Below, piece after piece: positions 43,020 to 52,769 of a DNA stretch of 64,000 bases. Source of the DNA: Spirochaetaceae bacterium. GTDB lineage: Bacteria; Spirochaetota; Spirochaetia; Treponematales; Treponemataceae. The DNA is taken from assembly GCA_017614995.1 (NCBI GenBank), contig JAGAAX010000039.1:62001-126000 (forward strand), read 5' to 3'. Position numbers and translations under genes: made by a program. Under the pieces are notes generated by a model. That model searched no databases, was not told the DNA's origin, and was given only the letters and a program-made list of their open reading frames with translations. Position 1 is the first letter of the stretch; each line of letters begins with the position of its first letter.

Positions 43020-44483
43020 ATGTCAACATTTGATTATAGCGATTTCTGGAATGAAGCTTACAGACTTCTTCATGAGGAATTTGCGGCAGCTCAAAAAGAA
43101 CAAGAATTTATACTATGGTTCAATATTGAATACGTTTCTTCTGTGCAGGGAGTTATAACCCTTTCAGTACCATCTGCATTTATCAGAGACCAGCTTCAAA
43201 GAAAAAATTATATTTCGATGATTGAAAACAAGCTTTTTGAAGTTCTCGGTCAGCCTATTAAGACAAATTTTATAGTTAAGCCTGTTCAGATTCCGCAGCA
43301 GAATTTCTTCCAAAACCAGAATCCGCCACTGCAAAATCAGAACCAGCAGAGCAGTTATCAACAACCTGTAAACAACTTTTCACAGATTCAAAACAATGTT
43401 TCTACAGGTTTTCAACATGAACAAAAAGATTCACAGGTTATTGCAAAACCAAAGCACCCTACTTTAAACGAAAAGTACACATTCGACAAATTTGTAACCG
43501 GCGACAATAACGCTTTTGCCTATAATGCGGCTATTTCTGTTTCAAACAACCCCGGAAAAGCTTATAATCCTCTGCTTATTCTTGGAAATGTCGGTCTTGG
43601 AAAAACCCACCTTATGCAGGCCATTGGTAACGCCATTTACAACAATATTGGCGGAAAAATCATCTATATTACTGCTGAAAATTTTACAAATGAATTTATT
43701 GAATCAATAAACACAAAGTCTCAGTCAAAATTCAAGAACAAATACCGCAGCGCAGACGTGCTTTTAATAGACGATATTCACTTTTTGCAGAACAAGGAAG
43801 GCACACAGGACGAGCTTTTCTCAACCTACGAAGCTTTATACGGCGCAAACAAGCAGCTTGTCTTTACCTGCGACCGTCCTTTGTCAGAGTTGAAAAATCT
43901 TACAGACAGATTGCGCTCAAGATTCGGGCGCGGTCTTACGGTAGACCTTAACCTGCCGGACTATGAAACAAGATGTGCCATTCTCGTCAAAAAGCTTCAG
44001 GAACAGGAACACACTCTTCCTAGAGACGTTATTGAGCTTATAGCCAAAAACATAGCATCAAATGTCCGCGACCTTGAAGCATGTCTTACAAAGGTAGTTG
44101 CCTATATAGAACTTACAGGACAAAAAGCTACAGTTGAAAGCGTTCAGCATCTTTTAAGAGATTCTTTTAATTCATCAAAAAAAGAAAATATCTCAATCGA
44201 GATAATCCAGAAAGTTGTTGCAGAATCTTACGGAATTTCTTGGATAGACCTTAAAGGCAAAAAACGCACAAAGAACATAGTGCTGCCAAGACAGCTTGCA
44301 ATGTACATTGCCAAAGAAATGACAGAATATTCTACAACAGAAATAGGCTCTGAATTCGGCGGAAGAGACCACACGACAGTAATGCATTCAATCGATAAAA
44401 TAAAAGACGCTATAAAAACAGATTCTTCTTTAGATCCTTATATACAGGGACTTAAAAGAAAGATAGAGGAGTATCAAAAATAA
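43020..44483 (+). CDS. dnaA: Chromosomal replication initiator DnaA
   Basis: This 487-residue protein has domain I (about 1-90), a Gln/Asn-rich linker (100-155), an AAA+ domain with LGNVGLGKTHLM (Walker A) and VLLIDDIHFLQ (Walker B), and domain IV with the DNA-binding signature GRDHTTVMHS. The ATG at 43020 fits the promoter; a longer frame from 42984 would run through the promoter. There is no SD, so the message is probably leaderless. Confidence 0.97.
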   Translation: MSTFDYSDFWNEAYRLLHEEFAAAQKEQEFILWFNIEYVSSVQGVITLSVPSAFIRDQLQRKNYISMIENKLFEVLGQPIKTNFIVKPVQIPQQNFFQNQNPPLQNQNQQSSYQQPVNNFSQIQNNVSTGFQHEQKDSQVIAKPKHPTLNEKYTFDKFVTGDNNAFAYNAAISVSNNPGKAYNPLLILGNVGLGKTHLMQAIGNAIYNNIGGKIIYITAENFTNEFIESINTKSQSKFKNKYRSADVLLIDDIHFLQNKEGTQDELFSTYEALYGANKQLVFTCDRPLSELKNLTDRLRSRFGRGLTVDLNLPDYETRCAILVKKLQEQEHTLPRDVIELIAKNIASNVRDLEACLTKVVAYIELTGQKATVESVQHLLRDSFNSSKKENISIEIIQKVVAESYGISWIDLKGKKRTKNIVLPRQLAMYIAKEMTEYSTTEIGSEFGGRDHTTVMHSIDKIKDAIKTDSSLDPYIQGLKRKIEEYQK

Positions 44484-44694
44484 CCTGTTGATAAGCATAT
44501 ATTTTTCAGTGGATAACAGTGGAAAACTGAAAATCAAAAAGAATATGTGGAAAAACGAGGAAAAACTTAATAATAGTTATAAACAATTTAAAACTCTATG
44601 TTATAATCGTTTATATAAGTTTTAACCGTTTGCACAGACATTACTATTACTACTACTTAAATTTATATAAATATAATATAAGTTCGGAGGATTT
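44484..44694. other. Origin of replication oriC
   Basis: The dnaA-dnaN gap holds DnaA-box-like 9-mers related to TGTGGATAA: TGTTGATAA (44486), AGTGGATAA (44508), AGTGGAAAA (44518), TGTGGAAAA (44546), and TTATAAACA (44577). A trinucleotide run ATTACTATTACTACTACTT (about 44640-44658) gives 3'-GAT-AAT-GAT-GAT-GAA-5' on the lower strand, the DnaA-trio form, followed by an AT-only stretch (44659-44684) likely to unwind. Genes diverge from here in both directions overall. Confidence 0.8.
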
Positions 44695-45798
44695 ATGAAA
44701 TTCACATTTGACAGAGACGCTTTATTAAAAGAAATAAGCATTGCACAAGAAATAATTTCAACAAAGAACGCATTGTCCATTCTTTCAAACGTTTACTTTA
44801 AGGCTGAAAATGGAACTCTGGTTATAAAAGCAACAGACACAAAAGTTAATTTTGAAACACGTATACCTGTAGACATTGAAGAACCTGGTTCTACTACAGT
44901 TTTGTGTGACAAGCTTTTGAACATCTTAAATAATCTTCCTTCTGGTGACATTGAATTTAAGCAGGAAGACATAAACATCTTTATCAAGCCTATCTCTAAA
45001 AAAGCAAGCTTTAAATTAAAGAGCATCGCAAGCGACAAATTCCCTGAATTTTCATCAAATGACACAATTCCTTATTTTGAAGTATCTTCCGGTGAATTTA
45101 AGAAAATGATTACTCAGACAATTTTTGCTGTTTCTGATGATCAGACAAGATACTTTATGAATGGTGTTTCATTTGAAAAGAAAGATGAAAATCTTATAAT
45201 GGTTGCTACAGATGGCCGCCGCCTTGCATATATTGCAAAACCTCTTGTTCAGGGTGTAAATGACTTTAATCAGATTATCATTCCTATAAAAGTTCTTAAT
45301 ATTATCTTGAAAAGAGCACCTGCTGAAGGAAATATCTTTATCTCTGTTTTAGACAAAACAATTTTCTTCAAATTCGGAAATTACGACCTTTCTTCGGTTC
45401 TTATTGACGGGGCTTTTCCAAATTATCAGCGCGTTATTCCAGAAAAGCAGGAATTCTATTTTGAGATTGACAAAAAAGAACTTTCAGAAGCATTGCGCCG
45501 CGTTGCACTGCTTGTTGAACAGAAATCTCACCGCGTTTATTTTGAAATAACGCCGGGAACATTGATAATAAGCTCTCAAGAATCTGAAATTGGTACGGCT
45601 AAAGAAGAAATTCCATGCCGTTATGAAGGTGAAGAAGTCAAAATTGCCTTGAATTATCTTTACATTGAAGAGCCTCTTAAGGTAATTGATTCTGAAAGAA
45701 TATGCATTGAGTTTACTGAAAAAATGCATGCAATAACTTTAAGACCAGAACCAGCAGAAGATTTCTTCCACATTATTATGCCAATGCAGATGGAGTAA
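44695..45798 (+). CDS. dnaN: DNA polymerase III beta sliding clamp
   Basis: This 367-residue protein has three clamp repeats, starting MKFTFDRDALLKEISIAQ and ending in the family's HIIMPMQME tail (usual MPMR). It has a CGGAGG SD. Confidence 0.98.
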   Translation: MKFTFDRDALLKEISIAQEIISTKNALSILSNVYFKAENGTLVIKATDTKVNFETRIPVDIEEPGSTTVLCDKLLNILNNLPSGDIEFKQEDINIFIKPISKKASFKLKSIASDKFPEFSSNDTIPYFEVSSGEFKKMITQTIFAVSDDQTRYFMNGVSFEKKDENLIMVATDGRRLAYIAKPLVQGVNDFNQIIIPIKVLNIILKRAPAEGNIFISVLDKTIFFKFGNYDLSSVLIDGAFPNYQRVIPEKQEFYFEIDKKELSEALRRVALLVEQKSHRVYFEITPGTLIISSQESEIGTAKEEIPCRYEGEEVKIALNYLYIEEPLKVIDSERICIEFTEKMHAITLRPEPAEDFFHIIMPMQME

Positions 45799-45801
45799 GA
45801 C

Positions 45802-46875
45802 TTGCCTTTTTTGTCTCTTTCGCTGGCAAATTTTAGAAACCTGAACAACGGTACTCTTGATATTTCTGCTAAAGAAGTGTTTTTTGTCGGCGAAAACGGA
45901 CAGGGCAAAAGCAACTTGCTTGAATCTCTTTATTTTGCGTCTTATGCCAGTTCTTTTAGAACTCACACTGATTCAGAAATTGCAACTTACGGCTTGAAAG
46001 ACTTCAGCGTAAGAACACAATTCAAAGACATGAATGAGAAAACCAGTTTTATCGGCATTTATCTGAAAGACGGCAAAAAAAAAATTGAAAGAAACGGCAA
46101 AACAGTAAAAGACAGAAAAGAACTGGTTAATACAATTCCATGTGTTTTGTTCTGCCACAGCGACATGGAATTTGCTTCCGGCGAGCCTGAACGGAGGCGC
46201 TTTTTTATAGACCAGTCTTTGACAATGCATGATTCGCTTTATATAGATACACTGCGCTGCTACAAGAAAGTCTTAAAATCAAGAAATATTGTCTTAAAAG
46301 AGCAGAAAACACAGGTTCTTGAAGCTTTAGACTTGCAGCTTGTGGAAAACGGTCTTGAGATTCAAAAAAAGAGAAAAGAGCTTATACGTTTCTTTGACTT
46401 GTACTTTTCTGATTTGTATAAAGAAATTTCAGGTATTGAAAATGTACATGTAGTATACGTACCGTCATGGAAAGCTGAAACTTCCGTAGAAATTCTTGAG
46501 ATTCTTTCTCAAAAAAAAGACATTGATATTCAGATGGGCACTACAATGTCCGGTCCTCACAGAGACAATATAAGATTTGTAAAAGACGGAAAACCTTTTG
46601 TGCCGGGTGCTTCAACAGGGCAGCGCCGGCTTTTGTCAATTCTTCTAAGAATTATGCAGGCAAAGTATTACATGGAACAGACGCATAAAAAGCCTGTTCT
46701 TCTTATGGACGATGTTCTTCTTGAGCTTGATCCTGAAAAGCGCAGAAAAGTAACGGCTCTTCTGCCTGAATATGACCAGCTTTTCTGCACTTTTTTGCCC
46801 GGCGAGCCTTATGAACGCTACAAAAAGACAACAACTAAGATTTATTTTATAAAAAACGGAAACTGGAATGAATGA
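45802..46875 (+). CDS. recF: DNA repair ATPase RecF
   Basis: This 357-residue SMC-like protein has GENGQGKSNLLESLYF (Walker A), MSGPHRDNIRF, the STGQRRLLSI signature and LLMDDVLLELD (Walker B). It starts with TTG just 3 bp after dnaN, with GGAG overlapping the dnaN stop. It loads RecA at gaps. Confidence 0.95.
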   Translation: MPFLSLSLANFRNLNNGTLDISAKEVFFVGENGQGKSNLLESLYFASYASSFRTHTDSEIATYGLKDFSVRTQFKDMNEKTSFIGIYLKDGKKKIERNGKTVKDRKELVNTIPCVLFCHSDMEFASGEPERRRFFIDQSLTMHDSLYIDTLRCYKKVLKSRNIVLKEQKTQVLEALDLQLVENGLEIQKKRKELIRFFDLYFSDLYKEISGIENVHVVYVPSWKAETSVEILEILSQKKDIDIQMGTTMSGPHRDNIRFVKDGKPFVPGASTGQRRLLSILLRIMQAKYYMEQTHKKPVLLMDDVLLELDPEKRRKVTALLPEYDQLFCTFLPGEPYERYKKTTTKIYFIKNGNWNE

Positions 46876-47359
46876 AAGTTTTTCTAAAGCTTCGGATTTG
46901 GTAAATTCTTTTTTTGACAGCAATATGCAGACTAAGTCGTCTCTGCTTACAGTCTGGGGTGCGGTAGTTTCAACTGTAAAAGGCAACGGACTCCAGCTTG
47001 CAGACCACAGCCGCGTTTTAGACTATAAAAACGGAACGCTTCTCATTGAGGCAGATCATTCAGCCTGGATTCAGATTCTTCAGATTAACAAAAAATACAT
47101 TATTACCGGGCTTCAGCGGAAGCTTCCGCAGCTTGAGATACGCAATTTAATGTTTAAACTTTCAGGGCAGGTTTTTAGAGAGACTGAAAAGAAAGAGCTT
47201 ACAAGGGCAGAACTTCTCAAAGAAATGAACGAAAAATATTCATTTGTTGAGGAACGTATTGAAGAAGATTATGAAAAAAACGCCAAAAAAGACGTAAAAA
47301 TGGATGGACGCCTTAAAGAACTTTTCGATAAATTGAAAAACGACATACAAAGTTGTTGA
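46868..47359 (+). CDS. DUF721 / DciA-like protein
   Basis: This 163-residue protein has the DUF721 pattern: VWGAVVSTVKGNGLQLADHS, GTLLIEADHSAWIQILQ and EIRNLMFKLSG. DciA proteins help load the replicative helicase in bacteria lacking DnaC. Position next to recF in an origin cluster supports this. It overlaps recF by 8 nt. Confidence 0.85.
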   Translation: MNESFSKASDLVNSFFDSNMQTKSSLLTVWGAVVSTVKGNGLQLADHSRVLDYKNGTLLIEADHSAWIQILQINKKYIITGLQRKLPQLEIRNLMFKLSGQVFRETEKKELTRAELLKEMNEKYSFVEERIEEDYEKNAKKDVKMDGRLKELFDKLKNDIQSC

Positions 47360-47384
47360 CCAATTAAGATTTACTATTTATACT
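47356..47384 (+). promoter_or_regulatory. rpmH operon promoter
   Basis: TTGACC (47356-47361), 17 nt, TATACT (47379-47384), with a leader of about 75 nt before rpmH. Confidence 0.8.
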
Positions 47385-47467
47385 ATAGAACCTATTTTAC
47401 GCTGAAGTAAAACAACAAAATTCAGGCAGTTCTCTGAACAGCCTTATCATAAAAGGAGACGTGTTCC

Positions 47468-47623
47468 ATGAAAAGAACATATCAGCCAAGTAAAGTAAAA
47501 CGCAACAGAAAATTTGGTTTTCGCGCACGCATGAAGACAAGAGGCGGCCGTCTTGTATTAAAACGCCGCAGACAGAAGGGTCGCTATAAGCTTACTGTAT
47601 CTGACGAAAAGAAGCCTTATTGA
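47468..47623 (+). CDS. rpmH: Ribosomal protein bL34
   Basis: This 51-codon gene starts [20 protein letters not shown] and continues with the universal [15 protein letters not shown] core and a short [15 protein letters not shown] tail. It has an AAAGGAG SD 9 nt upstream and is first of rpmH-rnpA-yidD-yidC-jag. Confidence 0.98.
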   Translation: MKRTYQPSKVKRNRKFGFRARMKTRGGRLVLKRRRQKGRYKLTVSDEKKPY

Positions 47624-47637
47624 TTTCTGTAAGGTGA

Positions 47638-48000
47638 ATGAAAACGGACTTTCAGAAAACCGGTCTTTTTAAACGTGAAGAACGGATAAAAAGACCGGAT
47701 GATATCCGAAAACTTTTTAAGGAAGGAAAAAAAGTAAGTGCTAACGGTGCAAAGCTTTTTTTTTATGCAAACAATTCTGAAATAAACAGAGTTGCTTTTG
47801 TTCTTCCGCGTGGATACGGCTTGTCTGTAGAAAGAAACAAATCTAAAAGATTGAGCCGTGAAGCTTATCGCCATTTAAAATCACACCTGAACACCGGATA
47901 TGATATGCTTATTTTAGTTTATCCCGGAAATGATTCGTTCCACTCGCGGTGTGAACTTATAAGATATCTCTTTATGAAAGCCAATCTGATTAAGTCATGA
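47638..48000 (+). CDS. rnpA: Ribonuclease P protein component
   Basis: This 120-residue basic protein has the RNase P protein core [30 protein letters not shown], here with the conserved RN(K)xKR-type motif. It binds RnpB RNA for tRNA 5' processing. It overlaps yidD by 4 nt. Confidence 0.93.
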   Translation: MKTDFQKTGLFKREERIKRPDDIRKLFKEGKKVSANGAKLFFYANNSEINRVAFVLPRGYGLSVERNKSKRLSREAYRHLKSHLNTGYDMLILVYPGNDSFHSRCELIRYLFMKANLIKS

Positions 48001-48218
48001 AGCGATTGTTATCACGTATCTTATGCGTTCTCATCAGAGCATACCAAATAGGAATATCTCCCCTTTTGCCTAAAAGTTGCAGATATTATCCAACTTGTTC
48101 TCATTATGCCATTGAAGCTATAAACAAATATGGACCTTTCAAGGGTACTCTGCTTGCATCAAAACGCATTTTACGTTGTCACCCTTTTCATAAAGGCGGC
48201 TATGATCCTGTACCATAA
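47997..48218 (+). CDS. yidD: Membrane protein insertion efficiency factor YidD
   Basis: This 73-residue protein has the family motif [21 protein letters not shown] and ends [13 protein letters not shown]. It aids YidC-mediated insertion. The start is ATGA-coupled to rnpA. Confidence 0.96.
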   Translation: MKRLLSRILCVLIRAYQIGISPLLPKSCRYYPTCSHYAIEAINKYGPFKGTLLASKRILRCHPFHKGGYDPVP

Positions 48219-48256
48219 TTAAAACAGCCGCCTTCTGTCAGGAGTAAATTTTTTTA

Positions 48257-50050
48257 ATGGAAAAAAATACAATTATTGCTGTTGTTTTGTCATGCCTTGT
48301 AATTGTTGCAACCTTTATTGTTCAGACTAAATTTTTTCCGCCTGTTGAACAGCAGCAGATTGTTCAGGCTGAAGAAACTGTAACTGAAGAGCAGAATAAT
48401 CAGATTAATACACAGACTGTCATTAACAGCGAAGTTTTATCTGAGGCAGCTTCAATTGTTTCGGAAGAGCAGGAAACAATTGAAGAACAGACTTTTGTTA
48501 TAAAGACCAATCTTGTTGAGGCAGTCTTTACAAACCGCGGCGGCGATTTGATTTCTTATAAGCTGTTAGACCATAAAGACGGCGGCGATTTCGTTCAGAT
48601 GGCTGACAACATTACAGAAAAAAAACGCGGTTTCAGTGTTCTGCTTGGAGACAACACAAACAACCCTGTAGACGAAATCTTCAATGTTAAGCGTATAAAC
48701 GAGCATTCTCTGGGCTTTTATAAGAAACTTTCAATAAAAAACGCGGACGGCTCGACAAGCAGTTTTACGCTTATCAAGCAGTATACGTTCAACCCGGACG
48801 AATATGTTTTTAAGCTTGATATAATTATTGACGGCGATGAAAGTTTTCATGGCATGAACTTTAATAATGCCGGCTACACAATTTGTACCGCGCCGCAGAT
48901 GGGGCCTCATTACGACCAGAAAAAGAACCGCTTAGAAACACGTACTTTCATGTCTTATTCAGGCGAAAAAAAGAAAAAGCAGATGCTTTCTTTGGGTCAG
49001 ACCAAAGAATTTACAAAGCCTTTTTCTTGGGCTGGCGTCGGCGGTAAGTATTTTACGGTTTTAATTGCACCGGTAAACAATGACTTTCAAAAAGTAAATT
49101 ATTCATCGCTTTTTGATTCTATCCCTGACTATGCAAACTCTCAGGTCTTTTTGACAAGAAACCCTGTTTCTTCTCAGAAGTCGCAGGACACTTTGTATGT
49201 CTATATGGGACCTAGAACAGAATCTTCTTTAAAGATTTACAATAACGCGGCTGACAACAAGTTCGGTCTTGCAGGCAAACGCTTTAACGAAAGCATGGAA
49301 AGCTCTGGCATTTGGGGCTGGCTTGAAGTTATCTTGAAATCAATTCTTGAACTGTTTTATAAGATAATTCCAAACTGGGGTGTCGCAATCGTTTTGATGA
49401 CAATCCTTTTGAAGATTATTCTTTTTCCGCTTTCAAAGAAACAGCTTGTTTCAAGCAGCAAAATGCAGGAAGTTCAGCCTAGAATGCAGGAACTTCAGGA
49501 AAAATATAAGAATCAGCCTGAAAAACTTAACGCTGAAATGGCAAAGCTTTATAAAGAAACAGGCTACAACCCTGTATCAGGTTGTCTGCCTATTCTTATC
49601 CAGTTCCCGATTCTTATTGCTATGTACAATTTGTTCAACAATTATTTTGAATTCCGCGGAGCTATGTTCATTCCGGGCTGGATTCCGGATCTGTCAGTAG
49701 GCGACAACATCGGCGTGGTAATTCCTCTGCTTAACAGAGATTTGCACATTCTGCCGATTATCTACCTCGGCTCGCAGTTTATTTCGACAAAAATTATGCA
49801 GGACACGTCTCCGACACCGCAGCAGAATGCCTCAATGAAGTATATGTTCTACGCGATGCCGCTGCTGTTCTTCTTTGTGATTTACGATTCTCCGTCTGGT
49901 CTCATCCTTTACTGGACATTGAGCAACCTTTTGCAGCTTGTTCAGCAGGTAATTCTTAATAAACTTGCAAAAAAACAGCAGGCACCGGCAAAAACCGGAT
50001 TGAAATTGGTAAACCCCACAAAAAATGATAAGAAAGGAGCAAAGAAATGA
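48257..50050 (+). CDS. yidC: Membrane protein insertase YidC
   Basis: This 597-residue protein has an N-terminal anchor, a large periplasmic beta domain (about 80-340) and a C-terminal five-span insertase core starting GIWGWLEVILKSILELFY. The core includes the hydrophilic hairpin KKQLVSSSKMQEVQPRMQEL. It has an AGGAG SD and ends in a Lys-rich tail. Confidence 0.96.
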   Translation: MEKNTIIAVVLSCLVIVATFIVQTKFFPPVEQQQIVQAEETVTEEQNNQINTQTVINSEVLSEAASIVSEEQETIEEQTFVIKTNLVEAVFTNRGGDLISYKLLDHKDGGDFVQMADNITEKKRGFSVLLGDNTNNPVDEIFNVKRINEHSLGFYKKLSIKNADGSTSSFTLIKQYTFNPDEYVFKLDIIIDGDESFHGMNFNNAGYTICTAPQMGPHYDQKKNRLETRTFMSYSGEKKKKQMLSLGQTKEFTKPFSWAGVGGKYFTVLIAPVNNDFQKVNYSSLFDSIPDYANSQVFLTRNPVSSQKSQDTLYVYMGPRTESSLKIYNNAADNKFGLAGKRFNESMESSGIWGWLEVILKSILELFYKIIPNWGVAIVLMTILLKIILFPLSKKQLVSSSKMQEVQPRMQELQEKYKNQPEKLNAEMAKLYKETGYNPVSGCLPILIQFPILIAMYNLFNNYFEFRGAMFIPGWIPDLSVGDNIGVVIPLLNRDLHILPIIYLGSQFISTKIMQDTSPTPQQNASMKYMFYAMPLLFFFVIYDSPSGLILYWTLSNLLQLVQQVILNKLAKKQQAPAKTGLKLVNPTKNDKKGAKK

Positions 50051-50748
50051 CATACGAATACGAAGCAAAATCAGAGAAAGAAGCCATTGAAATGGCTGCA
50101 AGCGATCTCGGCCTTGAAAGAGACCAGTTTGATGTAGAAATTCTTGAAACACAGAAAAATGGCATTTTTAAGAAAGGCTATGTAAAGATTCGTGTACATA
50201 CTGTAGATACACCGAGCCGCACTGGAGATTCAGAATTTGACGGTTCAATTCCGAAAGAATCAAAGCTTATTGCAGACCCTCTTCCAAAAGACGAATTTGA
50301 AAAACGTCTTATCGAGTTTGTTACAGAAATGATTCAGAAGATGGGCTACGAAGTAACTGTTGAAGTTATGTTCAGAGAAGAACACAAAATTGGCATGAGA
50401 CTGATTTCTGACCATTCTTCAATTTTGATTGGACGCAAAGGCAAAAACCTTGACGCATTACAGCTTCTCTCTAATGTCTATGCAGGCAGACTTGGCCACG
50501 AAGACGTGCGCGTTATTCTTGATACTGAAAACTACCGTATCAGACGCGAAGAATCACTTGTTCGTCTTGCCTACACAACAGCAGACAAAGTGCGCACACA
50601 GAGAAATTCAATTCTCTTAGAGCCGATGAATCCTTTTGAAAGACGTCTTATTCACACAACATTGAATGATATTCCAGATGTTGAAACCAAAAGCGAAGGT
50701 GATGGTTTATATAAGCAGGTACGTGTTATATATAAAGGACTTCGCTAA
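50047..50748 (+). CDS. jag: Jag/KhpB RNA-binding protein
   Basis: This 233-residue protein has a Jag-N domain (1-50; SEKEAIEMAASDLGLERDQF), a KH domain with LIGRKGKNLDALQ and an R3H domain with NPFERRLIHTTL. KhpB with KhpA binds RNA and affects cell elongation in other bacteria. It is ATGA-coupled to yidC. Confidence 0.95.
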   Translation: MTYEYEAKSEKEAIEMAASDLGLERDQFDVEILETQKNGIFKKGYVKIRVHTVDTPSRTGDSEFDGSIPKESKLIADPLPKDEFEKRLIEFVTEMIQKMGYEVTVEVMFREEHKIGMRLISDHSSILIGRKGKNLDALQLLSNVYAGRLGHEDVRVILDTENYRIRREESLVRLAYTTADKVRTQRNSILLEPMNPFERRLIHTTLNDIPDVETKSEGDGLYKQVRVIYKGLR

Positions 50749-50750
50749 AA

Positions 50751-51572
50751 GTGAAAAAACATATTGTTTTTAGTCTGGCTTGTTTTGTGCTTGTTGGTTG
50801 TTTTTCAGCCTATGCACAGACAAGCTTGAATTCCATTCTTTCAGATGATGTTGCAGAAGAATTGCTGAAGAACGGAAAAATCGAATACAGCTCATACATG
50901 AAAGAATACACTCCAAAGCTGTTTCTTAATAAGGCACAGCTTGGAGAAAAAACAGCCAGCTACTGGGAAGAAAGCGGAAAAACTCAGAAGCCGGTCTTTT
51001 ATTTTGAAGGCATTTATCTTACAAAAAAAGCTGTTGCTACAGAAAAAGGCAAGGACATGGAAGAAATTACAAAAAATGTCCGCGCCCTTTCTACTTTGGC
51101 AGGTGTTGAGTATTATTCAAACACCAGAAAGAAAATGCGTATTCTTTACGAAGAGTCTTATGCAGTAAATAACCCCGAAGAGCGTAAGCGTATTGAAGAC
51201 CCTGTAAACGAAGAACCTAACGGCCAGGTTATTTATTCTGAACAGAAAGATTCGACTTTCGGCAAATTTCTGTATAAATACACTTATTTTCAGCGTGACA
51301 ATGAGCTTTTAATCCGTATTACAAACGTAGACAACCTGACTTTTGCAGGAATCAAGATAATCAAGCCCGAAAACATGATGACTTCTATTCTTTTATATGA
51401 TTTGGGCGATTATTATTTAACGTATACGCTGATTAAGGTCGATGTTATTTCGGTTTCAATTATTGAAAACAAGATGACAAAATCTTTTCAGGCACGTGCC
51501 GAAGCTATGTTTTCATGGCTTCTGACTGTGTTTGACAAAATCGATGAAAAAAATCTAAAGGGATTGGAATAA
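50751..51572 (+). CDS. Exported treponemal hypothetical protein
   Basis: This 273-residue protein has a signal peptide with either a lipobox (VLVGC, Cys17) or a SPase I site (SAYAQ). The mature part is beta-rich and includes a YYSNTRKKMRILYEES motif; no known domain is recognised. It starts with GTG 2 bp after jag and probably belongs to the same transcript. Confidence 0.7.
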   Translation: MKKHIVFSLACFVLVGCFSAYAQTSLNSILSDDVAEELLKNGKIEYSSYMKEYTPKLFLNKAQLGEKTASYWEESGKTQKPVFYFEGIYLTKKAVATEKGKDMEEITKNVRALSTLAGVEYYSNTRKKMRILYEESYAVNNPEERKRIEDPVNEEPNGQVIYSEQKDSTFGKFLYKYTYFQRDNELLIRITNVDNLTFAGIKIIKPENMMTSILLYDLGDYYLTYTLIKVDVISVSIIENKMTKSFQARAEAMFSWLLTVFDKIDEKNLKGLE

Positions 51573-51628
51573 GGAAGCTCTGAAAATTTCGGTTTTTCGA
51601 GATTCCCATAGTTCATTAGGAGGAAAGA

Positions 51629-52678
51629 ATGAAAAAAATTGCAATCGCTATAATTTTTTTGTGTGCATTAATAAGTGTTGGAGGATGCGCCCCTATGAGT
51701 AAAACATTGGAAAAAATCAAAGGACAGGACGGTGTTTTTGCTGTAATTGAAACATCAAAAGGAGACATTCTCCTTGAGCTTTTCTATAAGGAAACACCGC
51801 TGACTGTAACAAACTTTGTCGGCCTTGCAGAAGGAACTTTGACTGCTGCAAATAAAAAGCCTTTTTACAACGGCTTGAAATTCCACCGCGTAATCAGCGT
51901 AGCTAACGGTGACGGTCAGGATTTTATGATTCAGGGCGGTGACCCGAAAGGTAACGGCACAGGCGGTCCTGGCTACCGTTTCCCGGATGAAATTGTTCCG
52001 TCTTTGAAGTTTTCTAAGGGCGGCGTTCTTGCTATGGCTAATGCAGGACCGGGCACAAACGGAAGCCAGTTCTTCATTACAATTACGGCTACTCCGTGGT
52101 TAGACGGAAAACACACAATTTTTGGTAGAGTTGTAGACGGTCAGAAGATTGTAAATAATCTGCGTCAGGGTGAAGTTATGAAAAAGGTAACGATTATCCG
52201 CCAGGGTGCAGAAGCTAAGGCGTTTACAGCTACTCAGGCTGATTTTGACCGCCTGAATAAAGACATTCAGACCCGCCTTGCAGCAGAAGCCGAGGCAGCA
52301 AAAGCAGCTATGAACAAGCAGCTTGATGAAAACTACGGCGATTATACTATTATGGACAGCGGAATCAGATACAAGATTTTGAAAGATGCTGCCGGAAACA
52401 AGATTGGCAAAGGTAAGGCTGTAAAAGTTAAGTACAAGGGTTATTTGCTTGACGGAACAGTTTTTGATGATTCAGATTTCCATGAGCCTATTTCGTTTAT
52501 GACAAACTCTGGCAGAATGATTAGAGGTTTTGACATGATGGTTCAGGATATGAAGCTTAACGAAAAGCGTTCAATTGTTTTGCCGCCAGAATATGCTTAC
52601 GGTTCAAGCGGAGCCGGCGGTGTAATTCCGCCTGATGCATATATCTGCTTTGATTTGGAAGTAATCGAAGCAAAATAA
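51629..52678 (+). CDS. Dual cyclophilin-FKBP peptidyl-prolyl isomerase lipoprotein
   Basis: This 349-residue protein has lipobox SVGGC, a cyclophilin domain (about 35-195; [32 protein letters not shown]), an Ala-rich helix (205-235) and an FKBP domain (about 240-349; [35 protein letters not shown]). Dual-family immunophilins of this order are known from T. denticola. It probably folds periplasmic or outer-membrane proteins. It has an AGGAGG SD. Confidence 0.95.
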   Translation: MKKIAIAIIFLCALISVGGCAPMSKTLEKIKGQDGVFAVIETSKGDILLELFYKETPLTVTNFVGLAEGTLTAANKKPFYNGLKFHRVISVANGDGQDFMIQGGDPKGNGTGGPGYRFPDEIVPSLKFSKGGVLAMANAGPGTNGSQFFITITATPWLDGKHTIFGRVVDGQKIVNNLRQGEVMKKVTIIRQGAEAKAFTATQADFDRLNKDIQTRLAAEAEAAKAAMNKQLDENYGDYTIMDSGIRYKILKDAAGNKIGKGKAVKVKYKGYLLDGTVFDDSDFHEPISFMTNSGRMIRGFDMMVQDMKLNEKRSIVLPPEYAYGSSGAGGVIPPDAYICFDLEVIEAK

Positions 52679-52717
52679 GCTGACTATCATTCTCGGGTGG
52701 AAATGATACCCAAAAAG

Positions 52718-52751
52718 AAAGGCTTGGTTCTAATTGAACTAAGCCTTTTTT
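52718..52751. terminator. Bidirectional terminator
   Basis: AAAGGCTTGGTTC pairs with GAACTAAGCCTTT (one G-T) and is followed by a T-run, between convergent genes. Confidence 0.85.
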
Positions 52752-52769
52752 GTTGTGTAAAGCCGCTGT

